Shown: positions 35,895-45,266, numbered from the stretch's first letter. The stretch: DNA of 64,000 bases from Bacillus sp. USDA818B3_A (GCF_009928415.1 NZ_JAABNN010000005.1:229265-293264), one strand, 5' to 3'. Made by a program: numbers and translations. The notes: a model not told the origin generated them from the sequence alone.

Positions 35895-36719
35895 TTAATT
35901 TGTATTTGTTTTCCAGCTTGAAAATTTCTTTTCTAAGGATACCAATAGATAATTGATGAACACACCAAGCAATGAAATGGTAATAATGCCTGCATACATT
36001 TGTGGGATTTGGAAGTTCTGCTGCGAGTAATTAATCAGGTATCCCAGACCTTCCTTAGCACCAACCATTTCGGCTGCAATCAACACAAGAATGGATGAGG
36101 ATCCAGCCATACGTATTCCGGTAAAAATAGTCGGAATTGAAGCCGGCAAAATGACTTTATAAAACAACCTGTACGGGGGCAGTGCCATCGATTTCGCGGC
36201 CTTAATAAGTAACGGATCGACATTTCGAACAGCATTAATCGTATTTAATAGAATCGGAAACGTACAAGCAAAAAAGACGATGGAAACTTTAGAGGTTTCA
36301 CCAATCCCAAGCAGCAGGATAAAGACTGGTAATAACGCTAAGGCTGCTGTATTACGAAACACCTCCAGCACCGGATTTAACAATTCGCTAGCCAGTGGAT
36401 ACCAGCCAATGCTTAACCCCAAAGGAATAGCAACGAGGATTGCCAGCCCAAATCCGAAAAGCGAACGGAGAATACTGGCCTGAAAGTGGGCATACAGATC
36501 ACCCGAAATGACTAACCCCCACCAACTCTCTGCTACTTTGGAAAAAGGCGGAAAGAATGTGGGATCCACAAAACCCATTCGGGGAGCGGCTTCCCAAAGG
36601 ATTAATAAAAGCAAAATGACAATCGATTGTTTTACAAGACTTTGCACCCAATGAAATTTAAAACCAATCCGCTGGGAACTTTGCATTGGGACTGTGAATG
36701 ATTTATCAAAAACAGACAT
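35895..36719 (-). CDS. ABC importer permease, sulfonate/taurine type
   Basis: 274 residues, about six membrane helices. It has a BPD_transp_1 domain with the EAA-type loop (AAKSMALPPYRLFYKVILPASIPTIF, ATPase contact site). It resembles SsuC/TauC. It forms the membrane channel with the ATPase at 36755-37582 and the lipoprotein at 37595-38638. Exact substrate unknown. Confidence 0.88.
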   Translation of the reverse strand: MSVFDKSFTVPMQSSQRIGFKFHWVQSLVKQSIVILLLLILWEAAPRMGFVDPTFFPPFSKVAESWWGLVISGDLYAHFQASILRSLFGFGLAILVAIPLGLSIGWYPLASELLNPVLEVFRNTAALALLPVFILLLGIGETSKVSIVFFACTFPILLNTINAVRNVDPLLIKAAKSMALPPYRLFYKVILPASIPTIFTGIRMAGSSSILVLIAAEMVGAKEGLGYLINYSQQNFQIPQMYAGIITISLLGVFINYLLVSLEKKFSSWKTNTN

Positions 36720-36754
36720 TTCTTCACCTCTTCTATTAAGTAATTAAAACCTTG

Positions 36755-37582
36755 TTAAGCTGATTGATCCTTATTCTCAAATGTTTGCGCTTTGACCACT
36801 TCTTCTCGGAGTAAATCCCAAATCTGGTGCCGTGCATTTGCAAATGCTGTGGTCGAACGCAGATCCTCTTCGTGACTTGTTGAATGGAGCGGATTATCAA
36901 TAATTTGTTTAATCGTACCCGGCCGGGAAGTCATGACGGCCACACGCTGGCCTAGATACACTGCCTCGTCAATCCCATGTGTAATAAACACAATGGTCTT
37001 TTTAGTATGTTCCCAGATTCGAAGCAATTCTGTCTGCAAGGTTTCACGTGTCTGTGCATCAAGTGCAGCGAAAGGTTCATCCATTAACAGCACCTCAGGG
37101 TCAAACGCCAAACTTCGGGCAATAGCCACACGCTGCTTCATTCCTCCTGAGAGTTCATGCGGATAACGATCCTCGAAACCTGATAATCCAACCAGTGACA
37201 AATAGTAGCGCGAAATTTCAGCCCGCTCTCTTTTCGGAATACCTTTTGACTCTAGACCAAATTCAATGTTTCCTTTGGCGGTCTTCCAAGGCAATAATGC
37301 ATACTGCTGAAAGACAATCCCCCGATCTAAACCGGGTCCCTCAATCGGTTTTCCATCCAATAAGATCCGTCCGGAGGTGGGTTTCGTCAGACCTCCTAAA
37401 AGGTCCAGCAAAGTGGACTTTCCGCAGCCAGATGGGCCTACTAATGAAAGAAATTCTCCACTGTTTACCGAAAAATGAACATTTTTAATGGCTGTAAATT
37501 CTTTAAACGATCCCTTTCCTTTATCTACATCCCTTACTTTAAAGACCTTACTGACATGTTCAAACTCAATTTTTGCTGTCAT
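36755..37582 (-). CDS. ABC importer ATPase, sulfonate/taurine type
   Basis: 275 residues. It has Walker A GPSGCGKST (about residues 49-57), Q-loop FQQYALLPW, signature LSGGMKQRVAIARSL, Walker B VLLMDEPF and switch histidine ITHGID. It belongs to the SsuB/TauB/NitD group. The ATG follows GAGGTGAG. Middle gene of the four-gene operon. Confidence 0.9.
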   Translation of the reverse strand: MTAKIEFEHVSKVFKVRDVDKGKGSFKEFTAIKNVHFSVNSGEFLSLVGPSGCGKSTLLDLLGGLTKPTSGRILLDGKPIEGPGLDRGIVFQQYALLPWKTAKGNIEFGLESKGIPKRERAEISRYYLSLVGLSGFEDRYPHELSGGMKQRVAIARSLAFDPEVLLMDEPFAALDAQTRETLQTELLRIWEHTKKTIVFITHGIDEAVYLGQRVAVMTSRPGTIKQIIDNPLHSTSHEEDLRSTTAFANARHQIWDLLREEVVKAQTFENKDQSA

Positions 37583-37594
37583 TCTCTCACCTCT

Positions 37595-38638
37595 TTACTT
37601 TTTTTGAAGTTCATCCTTATATGGGTTAAATTCATTGGTATATAAATCATTTATTTTCACTTCGCCATCTTTGAACTCACCATTTTTCTTCAGCCAATCG
37701 ACCCAAATACTAAATTCCTTTTCCTGAATCACTCCACCTTTCTCAGCTATACCGGTACTTTTCCAATATTGCAGCGTTTTTGTATCTTCTTTGCGCCCCC
37801 GTTTCTCAATAATAGATTCATAACGGGCTATCACTTCCTCTCGTGAATGGGTCTGTGCCCACTCAATGGCTTTTGCTGTAGCCTCAACAAACTTTTTCAC
37901 TGTATTTGGATTTTGTTTAATAAATTTTTCGGTAAAGACATAGCTGCCGGCTGTAAACGGACCTAACAAATCATAATCACTAAAAAGTTTGCTGAGCCCA
38001 CCATTTTTTACAGCCAGATCCCCTAACATCCCAGTCAAAACAGCGACATCGATTTGTTTTTGCCGCAGTGCTTGCTCTGTACTTACCGGTGGCAGAACAA
38101 CTAAAGTTACTTTCTTAATTTCCTCATCTGTTAATCCATTTTGTTTTAAATATTCTTTTAGAACGAATTCAGCATGGGCTCCCATTGTGTTCATACCTAC
38201 CTTTTTTCCAATTAAGTCGCGGGCAGTTTTTATCGGACTGTCATTTAATACGTAATAAGCGGTATATGTATCCTTATCACTGCCGTAATAACCAATGACT
38301 GACTTAATAGGTGCCCCGCTCGCTATCAATTTGGCTATAGCCCCGTTAAATGCACCGCCAAAATCGGTTTGACCGGTAGCTGCATTTTGAATAGAAGCAG
38401 GTCCGCTTGTTTGATTTCCGATCCAATCCAGTTTAATTGGACCAAGATAGCCTAAATCCTCCGCTAGCTCTGGGTAAATAACACTGCCAACCGACCCTTC
38501 ATATCTTATTTTTAATGTTTCATACCCGCCATCCTCTTTAGTCCCGGCTGCACCTGTCTTTTTTTCCTGACATCCAGCGGAAATAACGATTGACAATACT
38601 ACTAATAATAAAAGTACTTTCCCTTTCCAATTCCTCAT
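37595..38638 (-). CDS. Sulfonate-type ABC substrate-binding lipoprotein
   Basis: 347 residues. The lipoprotein signal peptide ends in the lipobox ISAGC (Cys23), so the protein is anchored outside the membrane. The mature part is an SsuA/NMT1-like two-lobe binding protein (TARDLIGKKVGMNTMGAHAEF; VLPPVSTEQALRQKQIDVAVL). First gene of the operon, preceded by a leader of about 200 bases with a terminator hairpin. Aliphatic sulfonates or a related organosulfur compound are the likely ligand. Confidence 0.88.
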   Translation of the reverse strand: MRNWKGKVLLLLVVLSIVISAGCQEKKTGAAGTKEDGGYETLKIRYEGSVGSVIYPELAEDLGYLGPIKLDWIGNQTSGPASIQNAATGQTDFGGAFNGAIAKLIASGAPIKSVIGYYGSDKDTYTAYYVLNDSPIKTARDLIGKKVGMNTMGAHAEFVLKEYLKQNGLTDEEIKKVTLVVLPPVSTEQALRQKQIDVAVLTGMLGDLAVKNGGLSKLFSDYDLLGPFTAGSYVFTEKFIKQNPNTVKKFVEATAKAIEWAQTHSREEVIARYESIIEKRGRKEDTKTLQYWKSTGIAEKGGVIQEKEFSIWVDWLKKNGEFKDGEVKINDLYTNEFNPYKDELQKK

Positions 38639-38763
38639 AACATGCCCTTCCTTCTCTTAAGATCTAAACCAATCCATCCAATTGAAATATCCTTACCGGC
38701 TACGAGAAATATCTAAGAGCTTTGGGTGCATTTCTATTTGGTGCCTGTTTCTTGAAAATAAAA

Positions 38764-38801
38764 AACCGAAGACATCTCTTTTTAAAGAAAAGTCTCCGGT
38801 T
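38764..38801 (-). promoter_or_regulatory. Terminator hairpin in the leader of the sulfonate importer operon
   Basis: On the minus strand AACCGGAGAC (38792-38801) pairs with GTCTTCGGTT (38764-38773) and runs into a T tract, about 125 bases before the first start codon. An upstream CCGGACAACCGG overlaps the left arm and could form an antiterminator. The B. subtilis ssu operon is known to be controlled partly by termination in its leader. Confidence 0.65.
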
Positions 38802-38849
38802 GTCCGGTGGATATAGGTTATTTCCTATTGAATTACTTGGTTTTCACTT

Positions 38850-38878
38850 ATCCTAACAGCTCTATTTTTAAACGTCAA
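38850..38878 (-). promoter_or_regulatory. Promoter of the sulfonate importer operon
   Basis: On the minus strand TTGACG (38873-38878), 17 bp, TAGGAT (38850-38855). It gives a leader of about 205 bases. Between it and the terminator lies ATAGG/CCTAT (38813-38828), another stem. Confidence 0.55.
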
Positions 38879-38937
38879 CGGTATGTTTAAAATTTTCCAA
38901 ATAGGATTTTTCTATTAGTCTCATTATATATTTTTAA

Positions 38938-38966
38938 TTGACAGTAGAATTTAGACCCTTTAAAAT
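38938..38966 (+). promoter_or_regulatory. Promoter of the TauD-like gene
   Basis: TTGACA (38938-38943), 17 bp, TAAAAT (38961-38966). It is back to back with the importer promoter, about 60 bp apart. Confidence 0.65.
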
Positions 38967-38974
38967 CACATTAA

Positions 38975-39070
38975 ACCGATAGGGATTACATAATTAACAT
39001 TCAAATGAATTGCTGACCAGTCACCTGGAAGCCGGAGCCAAATGCTCTGGCTTTCTTTTGTCTTATCGGT
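38975..39070 (+). promoter_or_regulatory. Structured leader with terminator before the TauD-like gene
   Basis: AAGCCGGAGC (39029-39038) pairs with GCTCTGGCTT (39044-39053) and is followed by TTCTTTT, a terminator 60 bp before the start codon. ACCGATA (38975-38981) can pair with TATCGGT (39064-39070) and would close a domain around it; CCAG/CTGG (39017-39028) lies inside. No S-box or T-box consensus is visible. Confidence 0.55.
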
Positions 39071-39118
39071 CCATTATTTAAGCGCCGCTTTCGCGGTGAA
39101 AAACAAGGAGGAAATAAA

Positions 39119-40030
39119 ATGAGTAATGTGAAAGAAGTGCAAAATGGAGCTGCAATTGTAGTCACACCAGTGGCTGGACGGATTGGAGCAGAAATTTCAG
39201 GGGTAAAACTTTCAGGTGAACTAGACGCCAATACTGTTGATTCTATCCGTGAAGCCCTGTTAAAGTATAAGGTTGTTTTCTTTCGTGATCAACATCAATT
39301 AGACGATCAAGGACAGGAAGCTTTTGCGCAACTGTTCGGTAAACCAGTTGTTCATCCAACGGTTCCAGCAAAAAATGGAACAAACTATATTTTAGAACTT
39401 CATTCGGATCATGGCGGTCGTGCCGATTCATGGCATACAGATGTAACGTTTGAAGCGGCATATCCTAAGTTCTCTATTTTACGGGGAGTAGTGATACCAG
39501 AGGCAGGTGGCGATACCGTTTGGGCAAACACAGCTGCTGCCTATGAAAATCTGCCACAAGAATTAAAAATTCTAGCCAATCAATTATGGGCAGTCCATAC
39601 CAATGCTTACGATTATGCGTCCAAGAAAAATAACGTTTCAGCTGAAGCGAAAAAACGCCATGATGAGGTCTTTACTTCCACCATTTATGAAACCGAACAT
39701 CCCGTTGTCCATGTCCATCCTGAAACAGGAGAGCGCCATCTCCTACTCGGCCATTTTGTGAAAAACTTTGTCGGGCTTTCTTCCACTGATTCTGCACATA
39801 TATTCTCAGTCCTGCAAGGACACGTTACACAACTCGAAAATACGGTCCGCTGGAAATGGAAAGCGGGGGATGTCATCATTTGGGATAACCGCGCAACCCA
39901 ACATTATGCAGTCAATGACTATGGCAATGCACAAAGAGTTGTCCGAAGAGTTACAATTGATGGAGAGACACCTAGCAGCTTAGATGGCCGCCGTAGTATC
40001 ACAAAAACGAAAGTAAGAAAGATTCAATAA
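39119..40030 (+). CDS. TauD/TfdA-family Fe(II)/2-oxoglutarate dioxygenase
   Basis: 303 residues. The jelly-roll fold has the iron-binding facial triad His106-x-Asp108 (WHTDVTF) and His262 (NRATQHYAV), with an Arg pair at 276-277 (RVVRRVTI) for 2-oxoglutarate. Family members release sulfite from taurine or alkylsulfonates, or cleave aryloxyacetates and sulfate esters. Divergence from a sulfonate importer points to organosulfur use. The ribosome site AAGGAGG is strong. The leader carries an apparent attenuator, and a terminator follows. Confidence 0.88.
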   Translation: MSNVKEVQNGAAIVVTPVAGRIGAEISGVKLSGELDANTVDSIREALLKYKVVFFRDQHQLDDQGQEAFAQLFGKPVVHPTVPAKNGTNYILELHSDHGGRADSWHTDVTFEAAYPKFSILRGVVIPEAGGDTVWANTAAAYENLPQELKILANQLWAVHTNAYDYASKKNNVSAEAKKRHDEVFTSTIYETEHPVVHVHPETGERHLLLGHFVKNFVGLSSTDSAHIFSVLQGHVTQLENTVRWKWKAGDVIIWDNRATQHYAVNDYGNAQRVVRRVTIDGETPSSLDGRRSITKTKVRKIQ

Positions 40031-40098
40031 ATGGATCTTCCATCCCTTTATGATAGGTAATGTAAATGTATTAAACATCTAAACTACGATCCTAATTA

Positions 40099-40137
40099 AA
40101 AAGGAACGATGCAGCTTGCGGCAGCATCGTTCTTTTT
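40099..40137 (+). terminator. Terminator of the TauD-like gene
   Basis: AAGGAACGATGC (40101-40112) pairs with GCATCGTTCTT (40124-40134), then a T run. Confidence 0.85.
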
Positions 40138-40273
40138 AGATATATATCCAACAACTTTAATACAAATTATGGTAAATAAATTTTTGCATCTTGATTATAA
40201 GTTTACATAATTATATTATATTTAACCGATAAAATTCCTTAAGTTATGACACTTGTTAGCCTTAAATGTACAT

Positions 40274-40302
40274 AAAAAGTCTCCCAACCAACTGGTTGAG
40301 AG
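40274..40302 (-). terminator. Terminator of the solute-binding protein gene
   Basis: CTCCCAACC (40281-40289) pairs with GGTTGAGAG (40294-40302); T run on the minus strand (40274-40278). Confidence 0.75.
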
Positions 40303-40321
40303 CCATTATTTTTATGATGGA

Positions 40322-41815
40322 TTATTGCAATTTCATCCACTTATCATATTGTTTTTGCTTTTCCTTAATAATCTTATCTATTCCAGCTGCTTTTAACTTT
40401 TTATTAAAATCTACTAGTGACTTATCAGGATCTAATGTTCCAGATCCTAGTCCATCCCGGTATTGATTTACTACATTCTGACATGCTGCAATTTCTGACT
40501 TCACTTGATTAACATCGAAAGTGAAACCATAAGCTGGTGATTTAATCATGGAATCATTAAAACTCTGTAATTGCTTCCAGTGATCAGGATCGTCACCCTT
40601 CCAAACAGAAGTTAGGAAGTTATTTCCAACCTCCCAGTTATTAAATACATACTTTGACTCCTTTCCCCCTTCTGGTAAACTAATTGATCCATCAGAATTT
40701 TGGGTATAATGTTTACCTTCTATTCCGTTAGCGAGTAGATTCATAATATCTTTGTCGCTATATAAGAGATTTAAAAATTCCATCGATTTTTCAGGATTTT
40801 CACTATTCTTAGAAATAGACATACCAAATGCTGTTGCACCATTTGTTGCCATATAACTATCTGATAGTGCCACAGAAACCATCTCATGACCAGTTAGCCT
40901 TGATTCTTGCGCTTCAAAACCAGGTTTTAAATTATTAAAGTAACCGAATCCTTTATTGGCTTTTACAATGTTTGCCGCAGTTTCCTTTGATGTAGCTGCA
41001 TCTTTCATAATGTATCCTGCTTCGTACCATTTTCTTGATAACTGAATCTGATCTATATAATCTTTATCTTCATATAAATTAATGATTTTCTTAGGATCAC
41101 CATGATAGTTAATAGCTCCAAAACCGTCCCCTAATGAATCATACATTCCACCAAGCCTTGAATCTGTTGCACCACTCCCAGTGTTTACAATTGGGGTTAA
41201 ATTAGATTCATTCTCTTTCACAATCTTAAATACATCTGTTAAATCTTGATATGTCTTAACCTTTGAGAGATCAATATGATATTTATCAACAATATCCTTT
41301 CTCATTATAAAGCCATAATTAGCTCCAAACTCCCTGGCACTAGGGATTGCATAAATTTTACCGTTCACTTTCGTTCCTTCCAGTACATCTTCAGAAAAAA
41401 CCTTTAGTATGTCTTTTCCATGCGATTTTAGTAAATCATCTAAGGGAATAAATTCTCCTCTTGTTGCCTGAAGAGCATAATTACCAAATACCGATGTGGA
41501 GAGGATGAGATCTAATTTTTCACCACTTGCTACCATCAACTTTGATTGATTGTCCCATGCAGATATACCGATTGGATCCAACTCGACAGTGGCATTTATT
41601 TTCCTTTTGGTAATCTTGTTTATTTCCTCCTGCACTTGTGAAATGTCATCAAGATTGGTTCCAGTGCTAACGTAGGCCATTTTGATTTTATAAGCTGAGC
41701 CTTTATCCCCGGATTCTGTAGTACCTGTACTACTTTTGCTAGAGCAAGCTGTTGTCAAAAGGATAGCGACTAAAACGAGTAAAAATACCTTTACCATCAT
41801 TCTTGTTTTTTTCAT
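40322..41815 (-). CDS. Extracellular solute-binding lipoprotein (LplA-like carbohydrate ABC type)
   Basis: 497 residues. The lipoprotein signal ends in the lipobox LLTTAC (Cys24). The large two-lobe binding protein resembles LplA/YtcQ proteins that serve sugar importers of the LplB/YtcP type. No permease genes adjoin it, so it must borrow a channel or be an orphan. It lies 70 bp after the CocE-type hydrolase gene in the same direction and ends at its own terminator, so it may report on a ligand of that cluster. Confidence 0.8.
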   Translation of the reverse strand: MKKTRMMVKVFLLVLVAILLTTACSSKSSTGTTESGDKGSAYKIKMAYVSTGTNLDDISQVQEEINKITKRKINATVELDPIGISAWDNQSKLMVASGEKLDLILSTSVFGNYALQATRGEFIPLDDLLKSHGKDILKVFSEDVLEGTKVNGKIYAIPSAREFGANYGFIMRKDIVDKYHIDLSKVKTYQDLTDVFKIVKENESNLTPIVNTGSGATDSRLGGMYDSLGDGFGAINYHGDPKKIINLYEDKDYIDQIQLSRKWYEAGYIMKDAATSKETAANIVKANKGFGYFNNLKPGFEAQESRLTGHEMVSVALSDSYMATNGATAFGMSISKNSENPEKSMEFLNLLYSDKDIMNLLANGIEGKHYTQNSDGSISLPEGGKESKYVFNNWEVGNNFLTSVWKGDDPDHWKQLQSFNDSMIKSPAYGFTFDVNQVKSEIAACQNVVNQYRDGLGSGTLDPDKSLVDFNKKLKAAGIDKIIKEKQKQYDKWMKLQ

Positions 41816-41885
41816 ATTTTTTATCCCCTCTAATTGTAGATATGATTCTCTTAATCTTAACTATCTCTCTTAACGAAAATCCGAC

Positions 41886-43580
41886 TTACCTTTCTATAGG
41901 AAGGATTAGGCGGGATTTGCAATTACCCCCAAAGTGCAGTGTCTGGTTTACTATTTTTGTGGATTCTTGTAATGACCAAATCCCCTCTTGATTGCTATGA
42001 ATAGAGTATTGCGGAAAATCAGATGAGGAAATATCTACACGCAGGCGTGAACCAGCTTTTAGCCGCCACGAAATATCCCACATATCCAAATGTAGTTCTA
42101 CAATGTCACCTGGTTCATAAGGCAAACGGCTGCTTTCGTCATTTTGTCTATAGGCAAGTGTTCCAATGCTCCCACGTATGTTATACGTTCTGCCATCTTC
42201 GTGTATTTCCATTACTTTTGCGGTAAATGCTGTATCCTTGGCCTCTGAGCTGACATATAACTGTAATTTTATATTGCCTAAAATATCAAGATCCGTCTCA
42301 AGCGGTGGAGATACAAAACTTAAGACATCCTCACGCCACCCGCATTCGGGCTGCGGCAGACTCCCGACTTCATTCATGGTACGCATCATGGATTCTGCGC
42401 CATGAGATAATACAGGATGAGCAGGATCGTAAATATAGTGTAATTGGTCCTTTTTTTCAGGCGCATTTCTTTGCAGCACATATGCACCTTCATCACATTT
42501 GTCAGTTGAAAAAAAGTACTCCAACTGACCATTTTGAAATGGGTATTCCCGTTTGCTTTGCCAAAGGTCAGCACCAATTTTATAAATTTTTACTTCCCCA
42601 TCAGGTAGTTCTTTTTGGACAAGCAAATTGTAAAACCAATTAAACGCATTTACTTCATCTGCATTATCCAAATTTTCCGCTTTAACCCCTTGGACGCATG
42701 GCATGAAACCATGATTCCATGCCCCTATTCGGAAAACGCTGTGCTCTTTTGCTTTTTGCGATAAATTTTGCCACGTCTTGAAGGCACTCCCCAGATGATG
42801 ATCATACCAGCCTCCACCTAAATAAATGGGGATTGTGACCTTTTTCGGTATATCAGCAAGCACTCTCCAAAATCCTTCACGCCAGTAACTGTCATCCCGG
42901 TTTGTGCTTGTAATCCAGCTCCGATACCAATCGAGACGTGCTCCCCACATCTCTTCATCAACATTAATATGAGGCCGGTATTTTGCAGAATCAATGTAGT
43001 CAGCCTTTACTGGGAAGCCAGCGTTATCCATTGCCCATGAAGTCAGAACATCTTGTCTGAACAATCCATTTTTGTAGGCTGATGTGAACCTGTCTGTACC
43101 GTAATGTGTAAGGTACATGGTCTTCACCTTATCTGGTACAATATCTGCTACTGCCCATCCTGTAAGGGCAAGATACGAATTCCCTATGTACCCGATACTC
43201 TCCACTTCATTCAAGCTGTTAATCCAATCTAATGTATTCTTCCCATCGTTTCGTTCATTGATATTTGGCTCCCAATTCCCCTCTGAACCGCCAGTTCCTC
43301 TGCAAAATTGGTAGACAAACATGAATCCCCGCTTGCAGTATTCTTCAGATTGGATACGGATTATACTTTCCATCGCAGGATAGCAGGTTCGTGTTAGAAT
43401 CGCTGGAAATGGACCATTTCCAGGGGGGTTATACACAACTGTACGCAGCCTTACACCATCATCCATCGCTAACATAATTTCTTCAGGTTCTTGTACCTCA
43501 CCTATCGGCTTAACTTCTAGACTAGCGTATTGCTGTTTAATATATTGCTGAACTTCCTCTAACCATTCGTTTTCATCCAT
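41886..43580 (-). CDS. CocE/NonD-family alpha/beta hydrolase
   Basis: 564 residues. The catalytic domain (about 30-350) has the nucleophile Ser135 in GNSYLA, the X-Pro-dipeptidyl-peptidase-type elbow of cocaine esterase CocE. The C-terminal jelly-roll domain (about 380-560; LRVDISSSDFPQYSIH) is the standard partner. Substrates of this family are esters, acyl amides or beta-lactam-like compounds. No signal peptide, so cytoplasmic. The ATG follows GGGGGG. It is third in a unit with the split AtuA-like pair, which suggests hydrolysis of an ester or acyl substrate in the same catabolic route. Confidence 0.82.
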   Translation of the reverse strand: MDENEWLEEVQQYIKQQYASLEVKPIGEVQEPEEIMLAMDDGVRLRTVVYNPPGNGPFPAILTRTCYPAMESIIRIQSEEYCKRGFMFVYQFCRGTGGSEGNWEPNINERNDGKNTLDWINSLNEVESIGYIGNSYLALTGWAVADIVPDKVKTMYLTHYGTDRFTSAYKNGLFRQDVLTSWAMDNAGFPVKADYIDSAKYRPHINVDEEMWGARLDWYRSWITSTNRDDSYWREGFWRVLADIPKKVTIPIYLGGGWYDHHLGSAFKTWQNLSQKAKEHSVFRIGAWNHGFMPCVQGVKAENLDNADEVNAFNWFYNLLVQKELPDGEVKIYKIGADLWQSKREYPFQNGQLEYFFSTDKCDEGAYVLQRNAPEKKDQLHYIYDPAHPVLSHGAESMMRTMNEVGSLPQPECGWREDVLSFVSPPLETDLDILGNIKLQLYVSSEAKDTAFTAKVMEIHEDGRTYNIRGSIGTLAYRQNDESSRLPYEPGDIVELHLDMWDISWRLKAGSRLRVDISSSDFPQYSIHSNQEGIWSLQESTKIVNQTLHFGGNCKSRLILPIER

Positions 43581-43611
43581 AACCAGCCCCCCTGCCTTCG
43601 CTTTCTTTTAT

Positions 43612-43914
43612 TTAGTTTAGGTCCATTTCCAACATAAGTCCGCTTAATGACTTCCCGTGTTTATCCAGTGCCAATGAGCGTGTAACACCGCCCCCAAGAG
43701 TGTTTTCCAGAACAAAATTTAACGCTCCCAAACTAGGAACTTCATATCGTTTCACCCTTGTTGCCCCTATTTTTGAAAACCATGCCAAAACTTTATCCTC
43801 TGTTAATTGTTCGCATAAACACGGGTAGTCTTCCTGTCTGTAAGCGATTACAGAAATAGTAGAGATATTTCCTTTGTCACCAGTGCGTGAGTGCGCAATT
43901 TGATATAACTTCAT
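43612..43914 (-). CDS. AtuA-like C-terminal ferredoxin-fold domain as a separate protein
   Basis: 100 residues. It matches the small domain normally fused to the C-terminus of AtuA/DUF1446 proteins: KLYQIAHSRTGDKGN at the start and LGGGVTRSLALDKHGKSL near the end. Its ATG overlaps the stop of the large AtuA-like gene (ATGA), and GGAGG lies nine bases before it. It surely acts with the upstream protein as a two-part enzyme. Confidence 0.85.
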   Translation of the reverse strand: MKLYQIAHSRTGDKGNISTISVIAYRQEDYPCLCEQLTEDKVLAWFSKIGATRVKRYEVPSLGALNFVLENTLGGGVTRSLALDKHGKSLSGLMLEMDLN

Positions 43915-45266
43915 TGTGCAGAACCTCCAGCCCATATAATGCCAGATTTCACATCTTCTTCGGGTATCAGAACAGATGCAACTGATACGATGTTTGTGAC
44001 ATCTCCTCTAATTCCGCCTCCTCCTGCCGGTCCATTTACATATAAAGATTCTACTTCTCTTGCTGCGATTTCTGCGATTTCTTTATGATCTGTCCTCATC
44101 GATACACGTAATCGAACCTCATTTGGTTCTGTCTTTTCTAATTGAACTGTTGCTGCTCCAAATAGACTATTGATTCCAATCAAATCCGTCCGCAGCTCTT
44201 TATAATCCACCTTTAGTATTTCTATGCGTTTTTTAATAACTTCTTCTGCAAGTTGAGCGCGGGCCACACAATTATGTCCCCCATAACTTATTTCACCCTC
44301 GCCAATAAATCCATCAAGATAGCCAACACTTACTTTTAATGAACCGGTTTTACTTTTCCCAGAAGCTCCTTTCACCAGCACCCTATTGGTTCCAAGTTCC
44401 TCCACCGTAATATTAGAAAAATCCGCCACTACATCCGGTGTAATATAGTTCATGGGATCTTGCACTTCGTAAAGCAACTGCTCTTTTACAGTTAAATTGT
44501 TTAAAATCCCTCCGGTATCTGGAAGCTTTTCAATCACTATGTTGCCGTTTTCAAAAAAGGTTAGGATTGGAAATGCTAAATTCCACAATTCCGGTACATC
44601 CTTATAACCCGGGTCAGCAAAATATCCGCCTATTACCTGCCCTGCACATTCCAAAAGATGCCCAGCTGCAACTGTTTTGCCGAGAAACTCATAATCGCTA
44701 TAGGATCGGCCAAATTCATGCATTATGGGACCTGTTGCTAACGAAGGATCAGCAGCCCGGCCTGTTACAACAATATCTGCCCCTTCTGCTAGTGCTGTTG
44801 AAATGGCTTGTCCGCCAATATATGCGTTAGCCGATATGATATTGTCCCTGATTGTTTCAAGTTTACCTCCCGTTTCCATCATTGGCATTTGGCTATAGTT
44901 ATTGATTATACTCAATACGTCATCACCGCTAACAGCAGCAATTTTCAATTGATTTAGCCCATTTTTACAAGCAATTTCATAGATTTTCTTTGCTGCAGCA
45001 ATGGGGTTGGCTGCTCCCATATTTGTAATGACTTTAACCGGATGGTCCTTAAGCAATGGAATTACTTTATCCATGCGATATTCTAGAAGATAATTGTAAC
45101 CTTTGTCTGGATTGGAATGCTTTTCCTTTTGTGCGAGAGCAATGGTTCTTTCTGCCAAGCATTCGAATATGATATAGTCCACATTCCCTCTGATAATGTT
45201 ATCCAGTGCAGGTTCTATTCGATCTCCCGCAAACCCTGCTCCAGCCGCAATTCTAATTGACTTCAT
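43911..45266 (-). CDS. AtuA-like DUF1446 protein (large subunit)
   Basis: 451 residues, the DUF1446 domain that forms the main part of AtuA of acyclic terpene catabolism. It has the glycine-rich start AAGAGFAGDRIEPA, then NMGAANP, VTGRAADPSLATGPI and GGHNCVARAQLAEE. The chemistry of the family is not firmly known; it is usually found with acyl-CoA or hydroxy-acid catabolism genes. Here it leads an operon with its small subunit and a CocE-type hydrolase and is divergent from a LysR regulator. ATG behind GGAG. Confidence 0.82.
   Translation of the reverse strand: MKSIRIAAGAGFAGDRIEPALDNIIRGNVDYIIFECLAERTIALAQKEKHSNPDKGYNYLLEYRMDKVIPLLKDHPVKVITNMGAANPIAAAKKIYEIACKNGLNQLKIAAVSGDDVLSIINNYSQMPMMETGGKLETIRDNIISANAYIGGQAISTALAEGADIVVTGRAADPSLATGPIMHEFGRSYSDYEFLGKTVAAGHLLECAGQVIGGYFADPGYKDVPELWNLAFPILTFFENGNIVIEKLPDTGGILNNLTVKEQLLYEVQDPMNYITPDVVADFSNITVEELGTNRVLVKGASGKSKTGSLKVSVGYLDGFIGEGEISYGGHNCVARAQLAEEVIKKRIEILKVDYKELRTDLIGINSLFGAATVQLEKTEPNEVRLRVSMRTDHKEIAEIAAREVESLYVNGPAGGGGIRGDVTNIVSVASVLIPEEDVKSGIIWAGGSAQ

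Noticed and set aside
38639..39118. S-box (SAM) or T-box riboswitch before the sulfonate genes
   Set aside because: The conserved S-box and T-box sequences are not present; only hairpins and T tracts can be seen.
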